Part shown: in pieces, positions 8,418-16,595 of the stretch
Position numbering within the stretch: the first letter of the stretch is position 1
How the letters are laid out: each line of letters begins with the position of its first letter
Assembly (NCBI GenBank): GCA_018432925.1
Contig: JAHDSC010000062.1
Coordinates: 1-64,000 of the forward strand
Direction: 5' to 3'
From: Desulfobacterales bacterium
GTDB taxonomy: Bacteria; Desulfobacterota; Desulfobacteria; Desulfobacterales; JAHDSC01
DNA: 64,000 nucleotides
Made by a program: the position numbers and the translations under genes
Notes under the pieces: generated by a model
What the model saw: the letters and a program-made list of their open reading frames with translations, nothing else
What the model was told of the DNA's origin: nothing
Databases searched by the model: none

Positions 8418-10175
8418 ATGATACAAAAATCGCTTTCACAGATTTTGAGAGACAAGTTCGGTGTTTCAGAAGAGGAGCTTCTGGAAGCTAATGATATCGG
8501 CAAGGAAAAAGGCGGTCGCACCGGAGAGATACTGTTACAGAAAAAAATCATTTCTGAAAAACAACTCCTCGAGGCTTTAAGCGTCCAGTATGATATTCCC
8601 TTTTGGCCTGATCTCCCGTTGAATAATATCGGAAACTCTTTCACGCAACGGGTACCGATCCAATTTCTGAAAAAATACGCAATGGTTCCCTTGGTCGCTG
8701 ATCATAATTCTGAGATTCCGCTTCCCATTCAGAAGTCATCCACTCAAAAAGAGGAAGGGAGTCACCCCGCCGGATGCACCATCGCCGTACATGATCCTTC
8801 TCTCTTTCAACCCCTCGACGATCTGGTGAGAATTCTCGAACTGAAGGAATATCAAATCGTTCTGTCCACAAAGTCTTCCATCATCTCGGCCATTAACATT
8901 GCCTATGATCTAAGCAGGGATTCCGCCGAACAACTGGTTCAGGACATGGAAGAAAACGGAACTTCAATTATCAGCAAAATTGATGATACGGCGGATCTTC
9001 TGGATGATACCAGTGACGCGCCCATCATTAAACTTGTAAACCATATTATTTCTCAATCCGTAAAAGCCGATGCAAGCGATATCCATATTGAACCCTATCA
9101 GAACAATTTCAAGGTCCGATACCGAGTGGACGGGATCCTGTATGACCTTCTTACACCTCCGAAATGGATTCAGCCGGCATTGATCTCCAGAATCAAGGTT
9201 ATGGCGAAACTCAATATCGCGGAAAAACGCCTTCCCCAAGACGGACGTTTAGATGTCAAAATCGGCGATCATACCATCGATGTCAGGGTTTCAACTCTTC
9301 CGACCACTTTCGGGGAGCGCGTGGTGCTCAGACTGTTGAACAAAACCAACACGTTGTTCCAGCTTTCCGATCTGGGTTTAAGTTCCGAAAAACTGGAGTT
9401 GTTTGAACATCTGGTCCAATCCCCAAACGGAATCATCCTGGTTACGGGACCGACCGGAAGCGGCAAGACCACCACTCTATATGCCATTTTATCGTCCATC
9501 AATACCCCGGATATCAATATTATTACCATTGAAGATCCCGTGGAATACCAGATCAAAGGAATCAGCCAGATACAGGTCAATCCCAAAATCAACCTTACAT
9601 TTGCAAGGGGCCTCCGGTCTATTGTAAGGCAGGACCCCGATGTGATACTGGTCGGAGAGATTCGGGATCAAGAAACTGCCGAAATAGCGGTACAGTCCGC
9701 TCTGACGGGACATCTGGTTTTTTCAACACTTCATACCAACGACTCTGCAAGCGCCATCACCCGTCTTGTCGACATCGGTGTCGAACCCTTTTTAATCTCA
9801 TCATCGGTCCTTGCGGTCGTTGCGCAACGACTCGTCCGCATGCTTTGCAGCAACTGCAAGCAGCCTTACATTCCGGACGACATCGCTCTGAAAAGCCTGG
9901 GAATCACTCTGGATCAAACCAAGAGCCGTAACCTTTTCAAGGCAAAAGGATGTGAAAAATGTTTTCACAGCGGTTACCGAGGACGGATTGGTATTTTCGA
10001 AATAATGCTTTTGGACCCCTCTTTAAAAAGTTTGATTCTGAAAACCTTTGATTCTCAACAGATAAAAGAGGCGGCTCGTAAAAAAAACATGGTTACTTTA
10101 CGCCAAGACGGCATAGAAAAAGTTTTACAAGGCCTTACCACGATAGAGGAGGTAATTCGAGTTACACAGAGGTAG
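8418..10175 (+). CDS. gspE: Type II secretion ATPase GspE
   Basis: GspE is the hexameric cytoplasmic ATPase that powers pseudopilus assembly. The order is an N-terminal T2SSE_N domain (about 1-150), a linker, then the ATPase domain with Walker A GPTGSGKTT at about residue 345, an Asp box, Walker B DPDVILVGEIRD at about 406 and the His box with LHTNDS. A four-cysteine zinc motif follows, CSNC at about 476 and CEKC at about 511, typical of GspE/PilB. ATG 8418 is used; an in-frame TTG at 8400 is an alternative, and neither has a clear ribosome-binding site. In this operon gspE follows gspD, while gspF and the major pseudopilin gspG must lie upstream of the window or elsewhere. Confidence 0.95.
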   Translation: MIQKSLSQILRDKFGVSEEELLEANDIGKEKGGRTGEILLQKKIISEKQLLEALSVQYDIPFWPDLPLNNIGNSFTQRVPIQFLKKYAMVPLVADHNSEIPLPIQKSSTQKEEGSHPAGCTIAVHDPSLFQPLDDLVRILELKEYQIVLSTKSSIISAINIAYDLSRDSAEQLVQDMEENGTSIISKIDDTADLLDDTSDAPIIKLVNHIISQSVKADASDIHIEPYQNNFKVRYRVDGILYDLLTPPKWIQPALISRIKVMAKLNIAEKRLPQDGRLDVKIGDHTIDVRVSTLPTTFGERVVLRLLNKTNTLFQLSDLGLSSEKLELFEHLVQSPNGIILVTGPTGSGKTTTLYAILSSINTPDINIITIEDPVEYQIKGISQIQVNPKINLTFARGLRSIVRQDPDVILVGEIRDQETAEIAVQSALTGHLVFSTLHTNDSASAITRLVDIGVEPFLISSSVLAVVAQRLVRMLCSNCKQPYIPDDIALKSLGITLDQTKSRNLFKAKGCEKCFHSGYRGRIGIFEIMLLDPSLKSLILKTFDSQQIKEAARKKNMVTLRQDGIEKVLQGLTTIEEVIRVTQR

Positions 10176-10234
10176 CACGAAAACAGTATGAATAAATCGC
10201 TTCGAAATACGAAAGCAACAACGCTGACTTAAAA

Positions 10235-10612
10235 ATGAAAAGAAAAAAAAGCCATTCCCACCGAATTGTTTTATTTCTAATTCTCAGCATGGCTTGCAAC
10301 ATTGCATTCGCCCAGGAGAATCGGATCGATAAGGGAAGTACTGATTCGGGAATCCTTTTTCCCATCCGATTATTCAGAAACGTTCTTTCCGGCGCGGATG
10401 GAGATCGTTGCCCGATGTATCCGTCCTGTTCGCAGTACTGCATCTCCGCCGTCCGAAAACATGGATTCATAAAGGGCTGGATAATGTCCTGCGATCGCTT
10501 GCTCCGGTGTGGAAGAGATGAAATCAAGCGTTCCGATGCCATTTTGCTGAACGGCGAAAAACGTTGCTATGATCCGGTAAGTCATAACGATTTCTGGTGG
10601 TACCAGCCATGA
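10235..10612 (+). CDS. YidD-like protein with N-terminal signal/anchor
   Basis: The C-terminal 80 residues match the YidD (membrane protein insertion efficiency factor, DUF37) pattern: RCPMYPSCSQYCISAV, then KHGFIKGWIMSCDRLLRCG, with the conserved cysteines. Canonical YidD is a short cytoplasmic protein encoded between rnpA and yidC. This one instead has a hydrophobic signal or anchor segment at about residues 10-26 ending in AFAQ, and sits after gspE. Its stop overlaps the next start (ATGA at 10609-10612), so translation of the two is coupled. A role in membrane-protein insertion is inferred from the family only; the exported form suggests a specialised variant. Confidence 0.75.
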   Translation: MKRKKSHSHRIVLFLILSMACNIAFAQENRIDKGSTDSGILFPIRLFRNVLSGADGDRCPMYPSCSQYCISAVRKHGFIKGWIMSCDRLLRCGRDEIKRSDAILLNGEKRCYDPVSHNDFWWYQP

Positions 10613-11571
10613 TTTTTTTTCCCCGAAATTTCTTGCCGCTTCAATCGAAAATTCGTTTTCTTTTTATTTTTTCCTTGGTTTTCATCGTTCCGGCAGTTTG
10701 TTCCCAATCCTACGCCCTCCCTCTTCTTAAAATTGATGCCGAGGAACAGTTCAATTTTGCGGAACATCATTTTTCAAACGGTGAATTTGAACAAGCCATC
10801 AACGAATACCATCGATTTATTTATTTTTTCCCGGAAGATGGGAGAGTTGAGATCGCAATGTATAAAATCGGAATGTCTTATTTGAGCACCAAACGTTTCA
10901 AGGCGGCCATTGATTCTTTCCAGACGCTTATAGACAAATACGTGGAAACCGATCTGTCCGTAAAATCTTACTGGATGATCAGCCGATGCCATATGGCTCT
11001 TAACCAACCCGGTTTTGCAGTTGCCAATCTTCACAACATTATTGCCATCATCGATAAAGTCGAAGTAAGGGACGAAGCGTATTACAGAATCGGCTGGATA
11101 TACCTTGAAACGGCCTCGTGGGAAAATGCCCGTTTATATTTTAAAAAGATAAGCCTTGAAAACCAAAGTAAATACAGGCTGAAAATGATATCGGAAGAAC
11201 TGGAAAAAGAAAAACAGATCGCCCGAAAAAACCCGAGGCTGGCGGGATTTTTATCGATTCTTCCAGGCGCGGGGCAATTTTATTGCGAAAGGTATCAGGA
11301 TGCGCTGGTGGCTTTTTTTCTGAACATCGGCCTTATTGTTGCTGCCTGTGAATCTTTTGATAAGGAAATGTATGCTCTCGGGGGCGTCATTAGTTTTGTT
11401 GAATTGGGTTTTTATGCGGGCAATATTCATGGCGCAGTTTCAGGGGCACATAAATACAACAAAGTAAAGGAGACGGATTTTATCGAAAAATTGAAACAAA
11501 ACACCCGGATCAATTTTTTATCCGATCATAAAAACGAAAGCATTATATTTTCTTTTCAATATTGCTTTTGA
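10609..11571 (+). CDS. TPR protein with C-terminal hydrophobic GAGQFY domain
   Basis: A 320-residue protein. A signal or anchor peptide (about 13-32) is followed by tetratricopeptide-like repeats (about 40-190, repeated A-E-Y/F spacing such as FNFAEHHFSNGEFEQAINEYHRF). A C-terminal hydrophobic region at about 215-275 contains the PGAGQFYCERYQDAL motif, seen in TM2-like and DUF5683-like small membrane domains. It begins inside the stop of the YidD-like gene and so belongs to the same transcript. It is probably an inner-membrane protein with a periplasmic TPR part. The function is not known from sequence; scaffold or assembly factor is a guess based on TPR content. Confidence 0.6.
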   Translation: MIFFPRNFLPLQSKIRFLFIFSLVFIVPAVCSQSYALPLLKIDAEEQFNFAEHHFSNGEFEQAINEYHRFIYFFPEDGRVEIAMYKIGMSYLSTKRFKAAIDSFQTLIDKYVETDLSVKSYWMISRCHMALNQPGFAVANLHNIIAIIDKVEVRDEAYYRIGWIYLETASWENARLYFKKISLENQSKYRLKMISEELEKEKQIARKNPRLAGFLSILPGAGQFYCERYQDALVAFFLNIGLIVAACESFDKEMYALGGVISFVELGFYAGNIHGAVSGAHKYNKVKETDFIEKLKQNTRINFLSDHKNESIIFSFQYCF

Positions 11572-12061
11572 TACCACTTCCAAGCTTTTATATTCGAATC
11601 GATAGCCGCCGATCCCATACGTTTTTTAGAATAAAGAAAGGAATCTAAATTTTTCAGTCCATACCGACCTCCCGGTTCATTGAATCACCTCGCCCCGCTT
11701 ATCCGAAGCGGGAAATGCCATAAAGCATAGAGGCGGCCTTGAAAAACCGTCCGATGTTCTCCCATTTTATGCTTTGCTTCCTACCCTATGGATTCACTTC
11801 TTGTATATTTTTAAAATCAACGGATGCTTTTTCCCGGATTTTTTCGGGAATTCTTCACAAAAAAAGATTTTTTACAAACCCGTTTTCCCGATATGCAAAA
11901 TGAGAATGGGGTTTTTCCCTATAAAAATTGAGACTTATCCCTATATACAAAACAAAATAAATGGTGATATTTAAATTACGAACCAAGGATGCAATATAGG
12001 TGGTGCCGGAACAGGTCGCAGATCTAAAAAAATGCCCGTCGATGAGGAAAAGGAGAAAATC
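11572..12061 (+). other. Non-coding stretch after the type II secretion cluster
   Basis: About 490 bases of AT-rich sequence without a convincing gene. It holds a short hairpin with stem CCCGCTT/AAGCGGG near 11,694-11,712, without a strong T-run, and direct/inverted copies of AAAGCATA/TATGCTTT. One of these may stop the upstream operon, but the evidence is weak. Confidence 0.35.
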
Positions 12062-12256
12062 ATGATTTCATCACCTTGCAAAAACTGCCCCAAAAGAAAT
12101 CAACCGAAGGATAAGTGTTTGAAGGAATGCCGGCTGCTCCAGGCAATCCAGGATATTCACATATCGATCAAAGAGGACGGGGAGGATTGGTTTACCCCTG
12201 CAATCGACTATGCCGAGGAAGGACGATTCAGCATAAACAGCAGACAGGCTTGCTGA
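12062..12256 (+). CDS. Small cysteine-rich protein, putative zinc-binding
   Basis: A 64-residue protein with four closely spaced cysteines (C6, C9, C19, C23: pattern CxxC-x9-CxxxC) in a Lys-rich setting, then an acidic C-terminal half. The ribosome-binding site AAGGAG lies 8 bases before ATG 12062, which decides the start over the upstream in-frame ATG at 12032. The cysteine spacing suggests a small zinc site. It is not recognised as a named family. It stands alone in a sparse region and its function is unknown. Confidence 0.55.
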   Translation: MISSPCKNCPKRNQPKDKCLKECRLLQAIQDIHISIKEDGEDWFTPAIDYAEEGRFSINSRQAC

Positions 12257-13057
12257 TGCCGCATGTCCGATTTCCGCATGAATGATAGCCGATTCAACAC
12301 CATACCGCGGGCGGCAAAATATTCGGAAAGACAAACCTCTGCTGAAACGTCTGATGGGGATTGGTTGATTGTGATATGATTTTTCGTATCCTTGAAAACG
12401 TGAATCAACAACAATCCCCAAAAACAAAAACTCTCCGCCGATAGGAGCCGGTGTTTTCAAGCGAAAGAACTTCTTTTCGATACCATGATTCGCTCTCCAA
12501 GCCGGCGGCAATCACGATGGATACGATCCATATTGCGGTTCAAAGACAATCCGCCTTTCTATTTCTTCCCTGAATTATAAAAACGTGCCGATTTCTATTT
12601 TGACTTATTAAAATTTCAGCGCCGATTTCCCTCTGCTCTTCCTTCTATCAAGGCTCACAATTCTTTAAGGAGCGTTTTTCCAAAGCCATCCGAGTCTGGT
12701 TTCCATTCAATTCATAAACGGCCTTCTCACCCCATCCCTGCAATAATCTTCACCATTCCCTTTGCGCCCGCAAATGCCTTCCTCGCATTGTTCCAGTTTT
12801 TAACCTCACGAAAAAATACAAATTTCCGACTGGAAAACGTCTGTAATCGTTTTTGCCCAAAAATTTTGGGATTTTCACATTTTTAATGTCTGAATTCAGG
12901 CCGTTTCTAGTTCGATAAGAAAAACCATTTTCCCGAAATCACTACTGCCGCCGATATACATTTCTTTTTGTTGGCTCTGATTTGGGAAATATTAAACTTG
13001 AATCCATAATCTTAAAAGAGTAAATAGTTTTTGAAATCAAGATTGAAAAATGGAGCT
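12257..13057. other. Long spacer without recognised gene
   Basis: About 800 bases, AT-rich, with only short frames that lack ribosome-binding sites. No tRNA cloverleaf, terminator or repeat was recognised. Confidence 0.4.
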
Positions 13058-13804
13058 ATGAAAGGATTCAGGAGAAAAAACATAACGGTTCAAAAAGGTA
13101 TTGAAACAAACCGATGCCTGTCCTGCGGAACAAGCGTAAACATGGGAAAGCGCCGATATTGCTCCATAAATTGCCGGCAGAAACTGCGCTATCAGCTCGA
13201 TATGAGAACCGGATTACTGAAAGCACTGAATACGCGTTATGCCGCCTTTTATTTTACCGAAACCATGCTCGTTTTGGATATTCTGCCTTATGATTCGGAT
13301 GATATATTCAGTTTTATTTACCCGCGTTCGCAAGATAAAAAACCGGCTGCTGATTTCGGCAGAATGGCCGACAAATTAGGAAATGCCTGGTGGGCTGAAA
13401 AAAGACGAACCAGTCGACGCTATCTGGCTTCAAGTTGTTTATTGGAAAAAGCCTTGAAGAATAATATATGCACACATTCGCTTAAACCGTTGGAAATAAA
13501 AAAGCCGGCCATCAACGGAAAATCATTGATTTATCTGAAGCTCGGCAAGTCGGAATTGGAATCTTCGGAATTGAATCAAACGATTAAGAGCGCCTATCGA
13601 AAACAGGCAAAAAAACATCACCCGGACCAGGGAGGCGATGCAGCTTTTTTCAGAAAGATACATCAGGCTTACGAAGAAATGATCATTTGGGCAAAGAATC
13701 CGACTTTCGTAAGGCGCCGTGGATTTCCAGACAAATGGTTCTACGATAGCCGAAAAAACAAGTGGACGCAACCCACGCCGGTCCAGACAAAGCCGTCTAT
13801 TTAA
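13058..13804 (+). CDS. J-domain protein with N-terminal zinc-finger-like motif
   Basis: A 248-residue protein. Near the N-terminus are four cysteines (C20, C23, C35, C39: CxxC-x11-CxxxC), consistent with a small zinc site. The C-terminal part has a J domain: the basic helix IKSAYRKQAKKHHPDQGG carries the HPD tripeptide (about residues 187-190), and the following helix is FFRKIHQAYEEMI. The middle (about 50-150) is not recognised. J domains stimulate the ATPase of an Hsp70, so this is probably a specialised DnaK co-chaperone; it lacks the Gly/Phe and CxxCxGxG modules of DnaJ. ATG 13058 is chosen because GGAG precedes it; a TTG at 13031 is the alternative. Confidence 0.7.
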   Translation: MKGFRRKNITVQKGIETNRCLSCGTSVNMGKRRYCSINCRQKLRYQLDMRTGLLKALNTRYAAFYFTETMLVLDILPYDSDDIFSFIYPRSQDKKPAADFGRMADKLGNAWWAEKRRTSRRYLASSCLLEKALKNNICTHSLKPLEIKKPAINGKSLIYLKLGKSELESSELNQTIKSAYRKQAKKHHPDQGGDAAFFRKIHQAYEEMIIWAKNPTFVRRRGFPDKWFYDSRKNKWTQPTPVQTKPSI

Positions 13805-14233
13805 CGGATTTCGTGATTTCGATTTTCTTAACGATTCATCGCCGGTTCCCAGAAATACCATCGCATAACGTCCGATTCCAGCCTTTTTCCACCTGAGGCC
13901 AGGCCCACATTTCGACGGCTTCGTAAAAAAACATCCCTATACGCCTCGCTTCAGGCTCCATCATTACGAGGTGCTGCAATACGGACGGCTTCATTTCTTG
14001 AAATTCGTGCCCCCCGGCTCTGAAACCTTTTTCAAAGTCGTTTTCATTATCATACAGTTTTGAGACTTTTTATTGTTTTGTCACATTTTGCTCTTCAAAA
14101 TACGCAACGTATTTCCGCGAAGAAAATTATCCGCTTCTTTGAACCGGACCGAAATGGAGCATTATTAAAATATATCGAATCGAAAATGAGCGGCTGAAAT
14201 ATCATGAATAAGCATTTGGCGTCGGAGACGAGG
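13805..14233. other. Spacer upstream of the trxA promoter
   Basis: About 430 bases without a convincing gene. It contains a stretch starting CGACGGCTTCGTAAAAAA near 13,913. That stretch resembles the dispersed intergenic motifs of desulfobacterial genomes, but this is recalled only loosely and no second copy was found in this window. Confidence 0.3.
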
Positions 14234-14262
14234 TTGACAATAAATCCGTATAATATTATAGA
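14234..14262 (+). promoter_or_regulatory. Sigma-70-type promoter of trxA-trxB-bamD
   Basis: A -35 box TTGACA (14234-14239) and a -10 box TATAGA (14257-14262) are separated by 17 bases. The -35 is perfect. It lies about 90 bases before the trxA start and is the best promoter by eye on the + strand. Confidence 0.7.
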
Positions 14263-14352
14263 TGAGAGGAAATATAGGAAAGAGAGGGGTGCAGAAAAAG
14301 ACCGTTCCTGAATACAAAATAGTTTCCATTAACTTATCAAGGAGGAAATATC

Positions 14353-14679
14353 ATGGCAGAAGGTCTTTTGGAAATTGACGAGAGCAGCTTTGACGTAGAG
14401 GTATTGCAAGCGACAAAACCGGTTCTGGTGGATTTCTGGGCCCCGTGGTGTGGCCCATGTAAGGCAATCGGGCCCGTTATCGAAGAGTTGGTTTCTTCTT
14501 ATGGCGATAAAATGAAGTTCGCAAAATTCAATATCGATAACAACCCCAACGTTCCTCAAACATACGGGATCAAAGCAATCCCCACCCTGCTTTTTTTTAA
14601 AGATGGAGAACTTGTTGAAAAAATTACAGGGCTGGTTGCAAAGGCAAAGCTCGAAGAAACGATAAAGAAGGTCATATAG
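14353..14679 (+). CDS. trxA: Thioredoxin
   Basis: A 108-residue thioredoxin with the active site WCGPC (W32, C33, C36) after the strand VLVDFWAP and the cis-proline strand AIPTLLFF. It reduces disulfides in cytoplasmic proteins, using electrons passed on by the reductase encoded next door. The start is fixed by a strong ribosome-binding site AAGGAGGA, spaced 7 bases from ATG. It is the first gene of the trxA-trxB-bamD transcript, 11 bases before trxB. Confidence 0.97.
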   Translation: MAEGLLEIDESSFDVEVLQATKPVLVDFWAPWCGPCKAIGPVIEELVSSYGDKMKFAKFNIDNNPNVPQTYGIKAIPTLLFFKDGELVEKITGLVAKAKLEETIKKVI

Positions 14680-14690
14680 AGAATTTTTCA

Positions 14691-15620
14691 ATGAAAAGAC
14701 CTGATTATGATCTGGTGATCATCGGGGGAGGTCCCGCTGGGCTTACTGCGGGACTCTATTCCGCAAGGGCCCGGTTAAATGTTATACTGATCGAAAAAAT
14801 GGTGCTTGGCGGACAGATCCTCGTAACCGACTGGATTGAAAATTATCCCGGGTTTCCCGAGGGAATCAGCGGAGCTGATTTTGTGCAAAGAATGACCGAG
14901 CAGGTAAAACGGTTCGATCTCAAGATCGAAACCAATTCGGTAATTTCCATGGACCTGTCAAAGCCGGTCAAGAAAATCAATTTAAGTGATAAAACGATCA
15001 CCGCGTACGCCATTATTATCGCAACCGGAGCTTCTCCTCAAAAATTGGCGGTTCCTGGTGAAGACACTTTTTTTGGCAAAGGCGTATCATCTTGCGCCAC
15101 TTGTGACGGGCCATTTTTCCGGAACTGCATTCTCGCCGCCGTTGGGGGGGGTGATACAGCCGTTCAAGAGGCGGTGTTTCTAACCAAATTTGCAAAAAAA
15201 GTCTATTTGATCCACCGGAGGGATCAACTCAGAGCAGACAAGATTATTCAGGAACGCGCCTTTTCCAATGAAAAAATAGAAATCATTTGGGATTCCGCGG
15301 TAACTCGCATCGACGGTTCGGAAGGTGTTGAAAAAATATCCATAAAAAATCTGAAAACCGGGGAAACAAAGGAAATCCTCGTAGACGGTTGCTTTATATG
15401 GGTTGGTGTTTCGCCGAATACCGATTTCATCGACAATGCCGTCAAACAGGACGAGAACGGCTTTATTATTACAAATTTAAAAATGGAAACCTCGGTACCC
15501 GGGGTATTTGCCGCCGGCGACGTACGCAACACCCCCTTGCGCCAACTGACGACTGCGGAAGGGGACGGCGCGATTGCCGCATACTCGGCGGAACATTATA
15601 TTCACACAGTGGAAAAATGA
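14691..15620 (+). CDS. trxB: Thioredoxin-disulfide reductase
   Basis: A 309-residue FAD/NAD(P)H-dependent reductase that recycles thioredoxin. The N-terminal FAD Rossmann motif is GGGPAGLTAG (residues 12-21). The redox-active CATC (C135, C138) and the second dinucleotide motif with VGGGDTAVQEA follow. The C-terminal FAD motif is GVFAAGDVRN. Its stop overlaps the bamD start (ATGA), so translation is coupled. Direct adjacency to trxA gives a complete thioredoxin system. Confidence 0.97.
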   Translation: MKRPDYDLVIIGGGPAGLTAGLYSARARLNVILIEKMVLGGQILVTDWIENYPGFPEGISGADFVQRMTEQVKRFDLKIETNSVISMDLSKPVKKINLSDKTITAYAIIIATGASPQKLAVPGEDTFFGKGVSSCATCDGPFFRNCILAAVGGGDTAVQEAVFLTKFAKKVYLIHRRDQLRADKIIQERAFSNEKIEIIWDSAVTRIDGSEGVEKISIKNLKTGETKEILVDGCFIWVGVSPNTDFIDNAVKQDENGFIITNLKMETSVPGVFAAGDVRNTPLRQLTTAEGDGAIAAYSAEHYIHTVEK

Positions 15621-16276
15621 AACGCCATTTCATCATCTGCTTCATTTTTTTGTTTCTTTGCTCAGGCTGCGCATGGTTTCAGAGTCGAGAAGAAAAATCG
15701 GCAGTCGAACTTGCCAGTGACGGAATGGATGAATTTAAGAACGGAAATTATCGAAACGCGATCGAATCCTTTGAGAAACTGAAAAATTGGTATCCATTTA
15801 GCAAATACAGCATATTGGCAGAACTAAAGATCGCGGATTCACACTATATGCTGCATGAATACGAAGAAGCCATCTTCGCCTATGAAGATTTTGAAAATCT
15901 GCATCCCAGAAATGAGGCGATTCCTTATGTGATTTACCAGATCGGACGTTGCTATTTCGAGCAAATCCTTACCGTGGACCGGGATCAGACATCCGCTCAA
16001 AAAGCGCTGGACACATTCAGACGATTAGAAAGGCAATTCCCTTCCGATCCTCATACAATAAAAGCTCAGTCACATATCAAAGAATGCCTTGCAAGTCTTG
16101 CGGGACATGAACTCTATGTCGGGATGTTCTATTACAAAAGCAAGCGTTATGAAGCAGCCTTGAAACGCTTCAAGGCGGTTATTTTGAACTATCCCGATGT
16201 CGGAATTCATCATGAAGCCCTAAAATATATTTCCCTGTGTGAAACCGAGTTGAAAAAATCCGCGTCGGCGGAATAG
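15617..16276 (+). CDS. bamD: Outer-membrane assembly lipoprotein BamD
   Basis: A 219-residue lipoprotein with a signal peptide ending in the lipobox LCSGC (Cys18), followed by TPR-like repeats. The family opening is ELASDGMDEFKNGNYRNAIESFEKLKNWYPFSKYS, and later repeats include IPYVIYQIGRCYFEQ. BamD works with BamA in inserting beta-barrel proteins into the outer membrane, relevant here to the secretin and the giant autotransporter. It overlaps trxB by four bases and shares its transcript. Confidence 0.9.
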   Translation: MKRHFIICFIFLFLCSGCAWFQSREEKSAVELASDGMDEFKNGNYRNAIESFEKLKNWYPFSKYSILAELKIADSHYMLHEYEEAIFAYEDFENLHPRNEAIPYVIYQIGRCYFEQILTVDRDQTSAQKALDTFRRLERQFPSDPHTIKAQSHIKECLASLAGHELYVGMFYYKSKRYEAALKRFKAVILNYPDVGIHHEALKYISLCETELKKSASAE

Positions 16277-16283
16277 AAAAAGC

Positions 16284-16312
16284 TTTACACATTCAGAAAT
16301 ATGGCGTATTAA
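16284..16312 (+). promoter_or_regulatory. Probable promoter of rpmB
   Basis: TTTACA (16284-16289) and TATTAA (16307-16312) are separated by 17 bases, about 80 bases before rpmB and just after bamD. It matches the sigma-70 pattern moderately. Confidence 0.45.
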
Positions 16313-16394
16313 GATCAATTTTTAATAACAGACATCATATTGCAACTATCTGGAAGTTTGTCTGAAAATTGAACCATTTGAAGGAAAAACAATC

Positions 16395-16586
16395 ATGTCT
16401 AGAATGTGTGAAATATGCGGCAAGAAACCGCTCGTTGGAAATAATGTCAGCCATGCCCACAATTTAACAAAACGCCGCTTTAATCCAAATCTCCAGAAAA
16501 TAAGGGTTTTGAAGGACGGAAGAGTCAGAAAGATGCTGGTCTGCACCAGCTGTATAAAGGCGGGTAAGGTGGTCAAAGCACCTTGA
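16395..16586 (+). CDS. rpmB: 50S ribosomal protein L28
   Basis: A 63-residue ribosomal protein of the large subunit. It starts [12 protein letters not shown] and has the core [18 protein letters not shown]. Two CxxC pairs (C5/C8 and C50/C53) mark the zinc-binding (C+) form of L28. Its end is only 9 bases from the end of the convergent rsh gene, so the two 3' ends must share or overlap their termination signals. Confidence 0.97.
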   Translation: MSRMCEICGKKPLVGNNVSHAHNLTKRRFNPNLQKIRVLKDGRVRKMLVCTSCIKAGKVVKAP

Positions 16587-16595
16587 ACTCTGAAT

